Part shown: one piece after another, positions 16,087 through 23,941 of the stretch
How positions within the stretch are numbered: position 1 is the stretch's first letter
Layout of the letters: each line of letters starts with the position of its first letter
Assembly (NCBI RefSeq): GCF_000373105.1
Contig: NZ_KB890430.1
Location: 1-64,000 of the forward strand
From: Neolewinella persica DSM 23188
GTDB lineage: Bacteria > Bacteroidota > Bacteroidia > Chitinophagales > Saprospiraceae
Reading direction: 5' to 3'
Length of the DNA stretch: 64,000 nt
Notes under the pieces: generated by a model
The model's database searches: none
Told to the model about the DNA's origin: nothing
Seen by the model: only the letters and a program-made list of their open reading frames with translations
Translations under genes and position numbers: made by a program

Positions 16087-16094
16087 TATATTTG
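16087..16094 (+). promoter_or_regulatory. -7 element TATATTTG before the DUF1573 gene
   Basis: A full match to TAnnTTTG, 25 bp upstream of the ATG at 16120. No TTTG at the standard -33 distance is visible. Confidence 0.55.
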
Positions 16095-16119
16095 TAACTC
16101 AAGAAAATTTAATATCCAC

Positions 16120-16617
16120 ATGAAACAACTTCTCCTCCTCCTCGTGTTGGCCTGCGGTTTTTCTGCAGCCGTTCAGGCACAGACTGAAACTGCTCCTGCA
16201 AATGCCGTAACCACTGAAGCAACCACCCCCGCGCCCGCCGACGGTGCAGTTATGGTATTCGAAGCTTTAGAAATTGACTTCGGTACCATCGAGCAGGATT
16301 CTGACCCATTCCGTATTTTCAAATTCAAGAATGCTGGTAACGAACCACTGCTGATCACCAATGCCCGTGGCTCTTGTGGCTGTACGGTTCCCAGCTACAG
16401 CAAAGCACCTGTTGCTCCTGGTCTGACCAGTGAGATCAAGGTTCGCTATGACACTCACCGTCTCGGTCAGTTCCGTAAGCGTGTAACCCTGACCACCAAC
16501 GCTGGCGAAGAGCCCATCGTACTGACCATCAAAGGTCTCGTCGAGCCAAAGCCAGCTGAGCCTGCCGCAACACCTGAGCAAGGCCAGGGCCTGTTCAACA
16601 ACGGTGGCGGTAAGTAA
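16120..16617 (+). CDS. DUF1573 domain secreted protein
   Basis: The 165-residue protein has a Sec signal peptide with likely cleavage after VQAQ (residue about 21). A Thr/Pro/Ala linker leads to one DUF1573 domain (about residues 46-142), an Ig-like fold: DFGTIEQDSDPFRIFKFKN, then GNEPLLITNARGSCGCTVP with the conserved CGC, and IKVRYDTHRLGQF. The C-terminus is Gly/Gln-rich (QGQGLFNNGGGK). Such proteins are abundant in Bacteroidota periplasm and membranes; the function is not established. It has its own promoter and terminator. Confidence 0.9.
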   Translation: MKQLLLLLVLACGFSAAVQAQTETAPANAVTTEATTPAPADGAVMVFEALEIDFGTIEQDSDPFRIFKFKNAGNEPLLITNARGSCGCTVPSYSKAPVAPGLTSEIKVRYDTHRLGQFRKRVTLTTNAGEEPIVLTIKGLVEPKPAEPAATPEQGQGLFNNGGGK

Positions 16618-16638
16618 GCCTTACCAGTTCAAAAATAA

Positions 16639-16681
16639 GAAAGCCTCGGTTTGCCCTGCAATCCGGGGCTTTCCTGTTTTT
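16639..16681 (+). terminator. Intrinsic terminator after the DUF1573 gene
   Basis: GAAAGCCTCGG (16639-16649) pairs with CCGGGGCTTTC (16663-16673, one G-T), followed by CTGTTTTTA. It lies 21 bp after the stop codon. Confidence 0.85.
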
Positions 16682-16791
16682 AGCAGAACCCCAAAAGAAC
16701 TAGCCCATAAACGTTTACCTTGTGCTCAAATTGAGCATCCTGTTTCAGACCTACATCGTTCTAAAACAGACAACCTGACAACTCGACTACC

Positions 16792-17418
16792 ATGGTTCAC
16801 CCCTACCGCCAAAGAAACCTGGCAGCACTTGCCCGAAAACTTGAATTTACCTTTCACGAAGAGGATGACTTCGGTTTGGTTTCACAGCTCCAGGACTTCA
16901 AACTGTTTCAGGAAGGCCGCGATAAAAAGGTAGAACGTATTCTTCGGCGTCAGGACGGACTGATGGAATTTGATATTGCCATCTTCGATTACAGCTATCA
17001 GCGGTGGGGCGGCGGCAGCGGATCAGAGAACAGGACTTACCAAACAGTCTTCTTCCTGCAAAGCGGCAAGTTGGGTTTGCCAGAAATGTGGATGAAGCCA
17101 GAAACCATTACCCACAAATTAGGAGAACTATTGGGATTCACGGATATTGATTTTGTCCGTTTCCCCAAGTTCTCAGGCCAGTATCGGTTGACCGGAGGAG
17201 ATGAAGAATACATCCGCCACCATTTTAATGATGAGGTCCTGAATTATTTCACCTTGAACAAGGGTTGGTCAATGGAAGGCCTCGGCTTTTACCTCCTCTT
17301 CTACCGTAAGGGCATGCTCATTCCCAGTGCACAAATTGAAGACTTTTATAAACGCGGTCAGGAAGTTTATTCCCTGATGACCGACGAAAAAGCAAATTCC
17401 AGCATCTTTGGTAAGTGA
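16792..17418 (+). CDS. Conserved cytoplasmic protein of unknown function
   Basis: The 208-residue protein has no signal peptide or membrane segment. It contains DFKLFQEGRDKKVERILRRQ, then a beta-rich region with FDIAIFDYSYQRWGGGSGSENRTYQTVFF, and YRLTGGDEEYIRHHFNDEVLNYF followed by a G-W-x-x-EG turn. The last part looks like a degenerate fold that senses or binds something, but no family is recognised. The stop overlaps the GTG start of the LytTR regulator gene (GTGA), so the two are translationally coupled. The leader contains GACAACCTGACAACTCGAC words. Confidence 0.75.
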   Translation: MVHPYRQRNLAALARKLEFTFHEEDDFGLVSQLQDFKLFQEGRDKKVERILRRQDGLMEFDIAIFDYSYQRWGGGSGSENRTYQTVFFLQSGKLGLPEMWMKPETITHKLGELLGFTDIDFVRFPKFSGQYRLTGGDEEYIRHHFNDEVLNYFTLNKGWSMEGLGFYLLFYRKGMLIPSAQIEDFYKRGQEVYSLMTDEKANSSIFGK

Positions 17419-18263
17419 AGCTAAGTAACAACCCCTTTCGTCGTCCCTTTCCCGATCGGGAGTTTGGCCCGGATACCATAGTAGGTATGCTGTGGGTCTC
17501 ACTGTTCGTATTCTGCGCCTTGTTTTTTCTGCGGCCGCTGGGCATGCACGTCCCTGGTAATGTTTTCCTGACCTGCCTGGGGTACGCCGTAGTTACCTTC
17601 ATTGTAGCCTCCCTCTATGCTTTCGTTACTACCCGTATTTTTGGGTGGAAGAAAAGCGGAGACAGCTGGACATTAGGTAAATGGATTCTGGATTCCGGCC
17701 TCCTGCTCGCCTGTATCTCCGTCGGAAATTTCATGTTTTACAACTTCACCGTCAACTGGTCGGCTTTCTCCCCCATTGTCCTGGCCTACATCACCTTACC
17801 TACCGTGCTTATTGGCCTCTTTCCAATTGCCTTCAGCGGAATGGCGGTGCAAATACGCGCCGAACGGGACCATCAACGAACGGCAGGCCAGTTACAATTG
17901 GCCACCGCCCGGTCTGGCCACGCAAATCCCGATCACCGGCTCGTAACACTTGGTGATGGTGGCTTTTCGGTAGATCCCAGCACCATACTCTTTTGCGAAT
18001 CACGCCAGAATTACGTGCGTTGTATTTTTCTGGATCAGGGTGCTTCCCGGGAAGAAATCATCCGGGCTACACTATCCGGGCTGGAGGAACAACTGGCTGA
18101 TCGGGGGATTCTCCGGTGTCATCGTTCCTACCTCGTCAACCCCGACCACATCCGAAGCGCCAGGGGCAATGCCCAGGGGCTCCGGCTCGATTTGGTGGGT
18201 GCAGAGGAAGAAGTTCCGGTCTCCAGAGCTTACGTGACAGTTTTAAGAGAGATGCTGCTATAA
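17415..18263 (+). CDS. Membrane-bound LytTR-type transcriptional regulator
   Basis: The 282-residue protein has four hydrophobic helices in the first ~150 residues (around 24-42, 50-72, 88-110, 118-142) and a C-terminal LytTR DNA-binding domain (about 180-282). Seen in the latter: ILFCESRQNYVRCIFLD, LRCHRSYLVNPDHI and EVPVSRAYV, the typical beta-strand DNA-contacting pattern. It lacks receiver and kinase domains, so a signal would be sensed directly by the membrane part. The GTG start at 17415 overlaps the upstream stop by 4 bp, so the small cytoplasmic protein is a likely partner. Confidence 0.85.
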   Translation: MKLSNNPFRRPFPDREFGPDTIVGMLWVSLFVFCALFFLRPLGMHVPGNVFLTCLGYAVVTFIVASLYAFVTTRIFGWKKSGDSWTLGKWILDSGLLLACISVGNFMFYNFTVNWSAFSPIVLAYITLPTVLIGLFPIAFSGMAVQIRAERDHQRTAGQLQLATARSGHANPDHRLVTLGDGGFSVDPSTILFCESRQNYVRCIFLDQGASREEIIRATLSGLEEQLADRGILRCHRSYLVNPDHIRSARGNAQGLRLDLVGAEEEVPVSRAYVTVLREMLL

Positions 18264-18274
18264 GTTTTCAGGAC

Positions 18275-18400
18275 GCCCCGATAGCTACCGGGGCAGGTGC
18301 CAGGTAAAGGGCAAAAGGAGCAAAGAAAAAGGGTGTTCTTAGCTGAAACAACCCTGACGTTCTTCCTTTCTTCCCCAACCCCTTTCCTCCCTTGCTTTGC
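18275..18400 (+). repeat. Degenerate dispersed element with palindromic head
   Basis: GCCCCGATAGCTACCGGGGC (18275-18294) is palindromic and runs into CAGGTGCCAGGTAAAGGGCAA, the AGGTGC plus purine tail of the GCGGCCGC family, then a pyrimidine-rich stretch (CTTCCTTTCTTCCCC). The reverse end is not recognisable. The remaining gap to 18505 shows nothing else. Confidence 0.45.
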
Positions 18401-18505
18401 CGTCCGTCCCCCACCCTTGCCAACCAGCCCGCAAGCATTGTCATTCGTCCCCACCCCTTGTTTTTACTAGGGTTCTGCACTCATATTTGAGCAAACGAAA
18501 TTGAC

Positions 18506-20458
18506 ATGGACACCGTATTTCAAATAGTACTCACCACCCACATTGTGGCCGGATTCACCAGCCTCGCCCTGTTTTTCATCCCCGCCTTTGCTAAAAAGGG
18601 AAGTAAGCTGCATAACACCGTCGGCCGCTGGTACGTGTTCGGCATGTGGACGGTAGTGGTCTCTGCGTTGTTGCTCTGTGCTGCACGTTTATACCAGGGG
18701 CATTTCGTCCAGGCCCTTTTCCTGGGTTTCCTCGCTCTCCTGACCAGCGGTCCGCTGTTCTACGGCATCGCCGTACTCCGTAATAAGCGGGAACCATCCG
18801 CAAAAATGAAAAGAATCCAACTGGCGCTTGAAACCACCCTTGCTATCGGCGGGATATATCTCGCTGGAGCAGGACTTGGTTGGTGGGGGCCGGGCGGACA
18901 TACGCTACTGCTCATTTTTGGCATTCTGGGAATGGCAATAACCATTTCTGGCCTGGTCGACAAATATCGCGGCAAACAAAAGGAATATGATTGGCTCGTC
19001 GAGCACCTCAGTGGTATGCTGGTAACGGCCATTGCCGCGTTTACCGCCTTCTTCGCCTTCGGCGGTCGCAATATTTTCGGGAACCTATTCGGTGGAAACC
19101 TAGAAATCATTGCCTGGGTTACCCCAACAATTCTGGGAGTTACCTTCATCCGGTATTACAAATGGAAGCTGAAAAAAAAGAAAAAAAACGCCACCTCCAA
19201 AGCCATCATTACGCTACTGCTAATCACATCTACTTTTGGAACCTTATCAGCACAACTCTACGTTGAAAAGCAATCCCGGTACCGGTTCGCACAGCTGAAT
19301 TTCGGCGCGGATGTCCATTCCAGTATCGGTGGAAATGCCGTTTTCACGGGCCCTTCAGGCCCGCACCCCGTATCCCTTGGTACTACCGGCGCACCTCGCC
19401 TGATCCTGGGGGGGACACACTTCTGGGGGCACGCTGACTTTCAGGTCGCTTTTCCTCTGATAACCTCCGGGTTTCAGAATGGCGGAAAAGACATTACCAT
19501 TTATACCGGAGTGGAGACTGCTTTTAAATACTACCCCTGGCGCATTGAGCAGGGTAAGATCCGACCGTACATCGGTTTTTCTATCGCTCCACTGGTCTAT
19601 GAGCAAAAAGACGAAGACATTCCTTTCGGCCAGGGGCCCGAACAGGAATACAACACCATTCCCCTCAAAACCGGCCTGACTTTTAACCACAAAAGCCATT
19701 TACTTGAATTAGGGTTAACCTGGAATTATGCCAACCAGCAAGACTATCCAATTTCACGTACCGACATCGCAGAAATAACCCTCCCACCTGTTTTTCTTTC
19801 CCTGTCTTACCGCTACTTTTTAGACACTACCGTGAGTGGTGAAGAGGATTGGGAAAACGGGAACTTCGACAAAACAACGGAGAAGCTAGCGGCAAAGGGC
19901 CAACTCAATAATTTCTTCCTGGGCATCGCCCCCTCCTCTGCCTGGTGGAACGGTAAGTCTTCCTACAACGAACAGGAAAGACCCTACATTAACAAGTTTT
20001 CCACTACCGTGATGCCGGACCTTACCGCCGGTTACTATCTACACCACCCTGATCTTAACCTTGCGATCAACCATCGCAGCATGGTAACTTCTGCCAAGGC
20101 CTACGGAACGGAACAAGCACTAAATCGCCGGTCTATCGGCTTTGAAGTAACCAAAGCTTTTGGAGATTTTCATGGATTCGTCCCTTTTGCAGGTCCCATT
20201 CTTAGTCGTGAACACCTTGAGTTTACGGAAACATTTGAAGGGGAGGTAACGCAGCAAAACACGCAAAACAAGTGGGCCGCGGGTCTGACCTTTGGCTGGG
20301 ACATTCGCCCCAACCGTTTACAGGTCTTTACTTTACGGACCAACCTACGTTGGTACCCAAAGCTTCACCTCGATTTGGCCGACGATCAACAGATCTCCTT
20401 CGGGGCTTTGGAGTTCAACTTTATCCAACTGATAATCTATCCCGAACGATTGTTCTAA
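18506..20458 (+). CDS. Fusion of a DUF2306-like membrane domain with an outer-membrane beta-barrel domain
   Basis: This 650-residue ORF has two incompatible-looking halves. Residues 1-220 hold six or so membrane helices with THIVAGFTSLALFFIPAFA and KLHNTVGRWYVFGMW, similar to DUF2306-type inner-membrane proteins. After a Lys run (KLKKKKKN, encoded by A8-G-A8 at 19172-19188) comes a segment like a Sec signal peptide (AIITLLLITSTFGTLSAQ, about 231-250), then ~400 residues of beta-rich sequence with aromatic strands such as IRPYIGFSIAPLVYE and LELGLTWNYA, ending in ...YPERLF. I read it as an inner-membrane protein gene fused to an outer-membrane protein gene, with cleavage after LSAQ a plausible way to free the barrel. 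A sequencing or slippage error in the A-runs is an alternative. Confidence 0.75.
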   Translation: MDTVFQIVLTTHIVAGFTSLALFFIPAFAKKGSKLHNTVGRWYVFGMWTVVVSALLLCAARLYQGHFVQALFLGFLALLTSGPLFYGIAVLRNKREPSAKMKRIQLALETTLAIGGIYLAGAGLGWWGPGGHTLLLIFGILGMAITISGLVDKYRGKQKEYDWLVEHLSGMLVTAIAAFTAFFAFGGRNIFGNLFGGNLEIIAWVTPTILGVTFIRYYKWKLKKKKKNATSKAIITLLLITSTFGTLSAQLYVEKQSRYRFAQLNFGADVHSSIGGNAVFTGPSGPHPVSLGTTGAPRLILGGTHFWGHADFQVAFPLITSGFQNGGKDITIYTGVETAFKYYPWRIEQGKIRPYIGFSIAPLVYEQKDEDIPFGQGPEQEYNTIPLKTGLTFNHKSHLLELGLTWNYANQQDYPISRTDIAEITLPPVFLSLSYRYFLDTTVSGEEDWENGNFDKTTEKLAAKGQLNNFFLGIAPSSAWWNGKSSYNEQERPYINKFSTTVMPDLTAGYYLHHPDLNLAINHRSMVTSAKAYGTEQALNRRSIGFEVTKAFGDFHGFVPFAGPILSREHLEFTETFEGEVTQQNTQNKWAAGLTFGWDIRPNRLQVFTLRTNLRWYPKLHLDLADDQQISFGALEFNFIQLIIYPERLF

Positions 20459-20465
20459 AAACCAC

Positions 20466-22193
20466 TTACCAGCCCAGGCTTTCACCGCTTTCAGCATAGC
20501 CGATACGTTGAGCAACTGCCCTTAGGGTATCTCCCCGTGTATATATTAATGGTTCAACGTAGACTTCCCACGGACCAGGTTTTTCGCCTGGCTTGGTGAG
20601 TTGGTAGGCAATTTGAGCCCCCGGTGTTTTACTCTCCAGAACGAACCTGCCGATGCTGTCCCGGCGCAATTGTGGTCGGCCGGTCACCGGTAATTCATCG
20701 GCTCCGTTCCAAAATTGCTGCACCAGATCCACTTCGTTCGTTGCGCCCAGGTCCCCGACTTCCGCTAACCAATTGTCCATGGCCAGACGCAACTCAGATA
20801 GTTTACCGGCAAAGGCGGGGTTACCCGCCAGGTTGTTGAGTTCATGGGGGTCAGCCTGGGTATCAAAGAGTTCCTCTCCGGGTTTGGACTTACGAAACCA
20901 TTGCGCCTGCACATCGGTCAGCGAGCCGTCATCACGCCCGTCCAGGAGTGATTGCATAGCGTTCATTTGTTCCCGGTAAACGACGGGTAGATAGTACCCC
21001 CGCTCCGGGTAATAATTCCGGAGGTATTTATAGCGGTTATCACGGGCAGCGCGGATGCGGTCATAGAAACCATCAAGGCGATCAGAAGCAGCGAAAACAT
21101 AGTCGCGGGGCGGAGCAGCCTGATCCCCGAGGATGGCCTGTCCCTGACAGTATTCCGGAATCTCAATGCCCGTCAGGCTGAATACCGTTGGTGCCAGATC
21201 AACGAAGCTGAAAAGCGTCGAATCAATTGCTCCGGCACGCCGACCGTCTGGCCAGGCTACGATCATTGGCACCCGCAGGCCGCTGTCGTAGAGCAGTCGT
21301 TTCTGGCGGGGCAGCGGCCCGCCGTGATCACTGTAGAAGAAGATGATCGTGTTATCCAGCAGTCCGTCTTCCTCCAGTTGGTCGAGCAGAAAACCCACCT
21401 GCTGGTCCATGATCTCAATGTTAGAGTACACTCTTGCGGCGTCGGTCCGGGTAGCCTGGTCATCGACCAGGTATGGAGGCAGCGGAACGTTATCGGGGGC
21501 TACGGTCAGCTGCGGACGATCATCCCCCTCCAGTATTCCTTGCCACCCCGCTTTTTCGGTGGACGCTTTTTCGAACCCTGCCTTAAACCGCAAATTGCTT
21601 TTTCGGGTCATCCAGATCTGGCTCTCGTGCGTGATTTCCATGTTGAAAATGCTAAAAAAGGGCTGCTCCGGGTCCTGACGGTGTCGCCAATGTGCCTGGG
21701 AGCCTTTATCCGTCCAGCCCGTTTTCGGGGCAAAGAATTGGTAATCCTCTTTCTGGTTGTTAGAAGTAAAATAGCCGTTCTCCCGTAAGACCTGCGACAT
21801 CATTTTAGCCTCTGGCGGAGGCAGGGCGCCGTAAGCGCCAGGAAGCCCAATGGCCTGCAAGCGGTCAATGCCACCCTGGGTTCGCATATTATGTCCGCCA
21901 ATACTGATCGGGTACATCCCCATCGTGATGCAGTTCCGACTTGGCGCACAGACCCCCGCTACGGAGAAAGTATTGGGAAAGCGCACGCCACGGGCAGCCA
22001 GTCGATTGAGGTTAGGTGTTTGGGCGGTGCTGTCGCCAAACATTGGCAGCAAAGGGCTGATATCTTCACAGGTGAGCCACAGGATATTGGGCGGGCCGTT
22101 CTCTTTAGCGAAGGTTACGGCCTTTTCCTGGGCGCGGTCGCAGGTGCAGAGGAAGGTTAAGGAGCAGAGCAGGAGCAGCAGTGGTCGGTTCAT
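20466..22193 (-). CDS. Sulfatase (formylglycine-dependent), exported
   Basis: The 575-residue protein is a type I sulfatase that hydrolyses sulfate esters, probably on polysaccharides. The signature CAPSR (C-x-P-S-R) carries Cys82, to be converted to formylglycine. Metal-binding Asp/Glu lie in LWLTCEDIS (residues 39-46), and FFYSDHGGPLPRQK provides the second metal site. The C-terminal ~75 residues (after GRFVLESKTPGAQIAYQLT) look like a chitobiase/hexosaminidase C-terminal-like beta domain. The N-terminus has a hydrophobic core followed by LCTC, an imperfect lipobox; its coding DNA is an end of the GCGGCCGC repeat. No SusC/D or other carbohydrate genes are adjacent. Confidence 0.88.
   Translation of the reverse strand: MNRPLLLLLCSLTFLCTCDRAQEKAVTFAKENGPPNILWLTCEDISPLLPMFGDSTAQTPNLNRLAARGVRFPNTFSVAGVCAPSRNCITMGMYPISIGGHNMRTQGGIDRLQAIGLPGAYGALPPPEAKMMSQVLRENGYFTSNNQKEDYQFFAPKTGWTDKGSQAHWRHRQDPEQPFFSIFNMEITHESQIWMTRKSNLRFKAGFEKASTEKAGWQGILEGDDRPQLTVAPDNVPLPPYLVDDQATRTDAARVYSNIEIMDQQVGFLLDQLEEDGLLDNTIIFFYSDHGGPLPRQKRLLYDSGLRVPMIVAWPDGRRAGAIDSTLFSFVDLAPTVFSLTGIEIPEYCQGQAILGDQAAPPRDYVFAASDRLDGFYDRIRAARDNRYKYLRNYYPERGYYLPVVYREQMNAMQSLLDGRDDGSLTDVQAQWFRKSKPGEELFDTQADPHELNNLAGNPAFAGKLSELRLAMDNWLAEVGDLGATNEVDLVQQFWNGADELPVTGRPQLRRDSIGRFVLESKTPGAQIAYQLTKPGEKPGPWEVYVEPLIYTRGDTLRAVAQRIGYAESGESLGW
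22130..22164 (+). repeat. Dispersed GCGGCCGC-type end inside the sulfatase signal peptide
   Basis: GGGCGCGGTCGCAGGTGCA followed by GAGGAAGGTTAAGGA is the consensus end plus purine tail with one change (GTCGC). It lies within the sulfatase start region and, read antisense, encodes LTFLCTCDRAQ, the end of the signal peptide and start of the mature protein. Confidence 0.8.
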
Positions 22194-22244
22194 TGGGGGA
22201 AGATAGGAGATTTCGGGTTTTCAGGTTGTCGGGTTATCGAGGCC

Positions 22245-22421
22245 GGAGGCCGTCGGGCCGCTCGGAGCACCGGCGGAGCCGGGGCGCAGGCGGTCGGACG
22301 GCTCGGAGGCGGTGCACCAACCGGCCACGAAGTATAGCGGTCGGACGACTGATCGCAAGCCGACCCGCCCGACGGCCCACTTTACAACGCCTCCGGCGTT
22401 GACACGTAGCCGCCCGACGGG
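22245..22421. repeat. REP-like repeat, left copy next to the RAYT gene
   Basis: 177 bp beginning GGAGGCCGTCGGGCCGCTC and ending GTAGCCGCCCGACGGG. Internal palindromic parts include GGCCGTCGGGC paired with GCCCGACGGCC and AACGCC-TCC-GGCGTT. A second copy in the same orientation lies at 23072-23255, so the two bracket the transposase gene. Confidence 0.85.
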
Positions 22422-22428
22422 GAACCCG

Positions 22429-23040
22429 CTACAAGCGGAAAGGTGTCCGCTTAATATTCAACATCGAATCAGCAACACTGTAACTACAAAGGTCATCGTT
22501 TCTTAAACCATTATAGTCTAGAGAACTTGAGTAAGGCCATTCATCCGGAGAATTGACTAAGCCTCCCTTTACCGGATTGAGGTGTAGGTAATGAAAGCAG
22601 TTCACCGGGTGCGCATGTGAGGTGGGTTGTTCTGTTGGAGACCAAAGGCTTCCTTCATACCGGTAACATTCTACATTGGGTGTATTCTGCTGAAAGAGAG
22701 AGCCCGTTCTGCTTTGAGCTTTATTAACTCCTTGAGTATAACTACTCAGTAAAGTTCCTATTGAAGTGCTCAGATTTTGGACGCCTCTCATTTCCAGAGC
22801 AATACTATTTCCGAAAACAGGAATTTTCTTACCACTTATCTCCTCTCCCAAAAGCGTTGGGCTGACTAACCAATGGAAATGATTAGGCATTAAACAATAG
22901 GCGAGAATATGAGCGTGAGGTTTGAGGTGTGTTCTCATTTTCCGAAGAAAGTATGCGTAGTTCCTTTCTTCAAAGAAGATAGGTTGCCGGTTAATCCCTC
23001 GATTGTAAATGTGGTAGATGGCTCCTGTTTGGTATTTCAC
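22429..23040 (-). CDS. REP-associated tyrosine transposase (RAYT, Y1_Tnp family)
   Basis: This 203-residue single-strand transposase belongs to the IS200-like Y1_Tnp family. YHIYNRGINRQPIF is typical of the N-terminus; the HUH metal site is MPNHFHWLV (His54, His56); the catalytic Tyr is most likely Tyr101 in SSYTQGVNKAQSRTGSLFQ. The C-terminus contains FHYLHLNPVKGGLV and DEWPYSSSLDY. RAYTs cut REP/BIME palindromes as single-stranded DNA and are usually single copy. GTG start at 23040. It is intact and bracketed by two direct REP-like repeats (177 and 184 bp), which fits the REPtron arrangement. Confidence 0.92.
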   Translation of the reverse strand: MKYQTGAIYHIYNRGINRQPIFFEERNYAYFLRKMRTHLKPHAHILAYCLMPNHFHWLVSPTLLGEEISGKKIPVFGNSIALEMRGVQNLSTSIGTLLSSYTQGVNKAQSRTGSLFQQNTPNVECYRYEGSLWSPTEQPTSHAHPVNCFHYLHLNPVKGGLVNSPDEWPYSSSLDYNGLRNDDLCSYSVADSMLNIKRTPFRL

Positions 23041-23071
23041 GTAACAATAATTTCTCCCAACTTACAAAGCA

Positions 23072-23255
23072 GGAGGCCGTCGCGCCGCTCGAAGTCCCGG
23101 CGGAGCCGGGGCGCAGGCGGTCGGACGGCTCTCGGAGGCGGTGCACCAACCGGCGCTGAAGCGTAGTGGTCGGAGTCCTCGAAGGACCACAAGCCGACCC
23201 GCCCAACAGCCCACTTTACAACGCCTCTGGCGTTGACGCGTAGCCGCCCGACGGG
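23072..23255. repeat. REP-like repeat, right copy next to the RAYT gene
   Basis: 184 bp in the same orientation as 22245-22421 and very similar over its length. The largest difference is near 23160-23190, where GTGGTCGGAGTCCTCGAAGG and CCAC replace the left copy's GCGGTCGGACGACTGATCGC. It keeps AGCCGACCCGCCC and CAACGCC-TCT-GGCGTTG. Confidence 0.85.
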
Positions 23256-23299
23256 TACCTAGCTCCTCTCCCCCCCCTGCACCTCAGCGCATTATCCCT

Positions 23300-23307
23300 T
23301 ACATTTG
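23300..23307 (+). promoter_or_regulatory. -7 element TACATTTG
   Basis: Match to TAnnTTTG, 20 bp before the ATG at 23328. No -33 box at the proper distance was seen. Confidence 0.5.
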
Positions 23308-23327
23308 GCCTTTCTAACAAAATCCCT

Positions 23328-23924
23328 ATGCAAAACCTGAACTACCCCCTTACCATCAAATTCAAATTTGGTGTCCTTAACCCCCAATTTTCGGTGGTTG
23401 ACCAGGCCGGAAAGCCCGTAGCCTTCGTGAAGCAAAAAGCTTTTAAACTTAAGGAAGATATCTCCGTTTTTCAATCCGAAAGCCAAACAGACCTCCAGTA
23501 TAAGATCAAGGCAGATCGCTGGCTGGACTACAACGCCAGCTACAGTTTTACCGACAACTCGGGCAAAGAATGTGGCCGGCTCGTACGCAAAGGCGCACGT
23601 TCCCTGTGGAAAGCAGAATACGAACTCTACGACGAAACCGGAAAACCTGACCTGGTAATAAAAGAAGGAAACGGTTGGATTAAAGTAATCGATAGCCTGC
23701 TTGGCGAAATCCCCATTCTTGGCATGTTCACCGGCTACTTTTTAAACCCGAGCTATAATGTCACCCGTCCTGACGGCACACTGGTCGCAATTTTCCACAA
23801 AAAGCCCGACTTGATCAGCCGATCGTTCGAACTCGAAAAAAGTACCTCTTTTGAAGCAGGAGAGGAGACCCGCCTCGTATTGGGAACGATGATGATGGTA
23901 TTGCTCGAACGGGCCAGGGGCTAA
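23328..23924 (+). CDS. LURP-one/tubby C-terminal-like domain protein
   Basis: The 198-residue cytoplasmic protein has alternating strands typical of the LURP-one-related/phospholipid scramblase-like fold: KFKFGVLNPQFSVVDQAGKPVAF, KQKAFKLKEDISVF, then YELYDETGKPDLVIKEG. A final hydrophobic stretch (LGTMMMVLLERARG) corresponds to the C-terminal helix of that fold. Such proteins are widespread and their bacterial role is unknown. Monocistronic with a TACATTTG promoter element. Confidence 0.7.
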   Translation: MQNLNYPLTIKFKFGVLNPQFSVVDQAGKPVAFVKQKAFKLKEDISVFQSESQTDLQYKIKADRWLDYNASYSFTDNSGKECGRLVRKGARSLWKAEYELYDETGKPDLVIKEGNGWIKVIDSLLGEIPILGMFTGYFLNPSYNVTRPDGTLVAIFHKKPDLISRSFELEKSTSFEAGEETRLVLGTMMMVLLERARG

Positions 23925-23941
23925 AATCCGTCGGGCAAACC

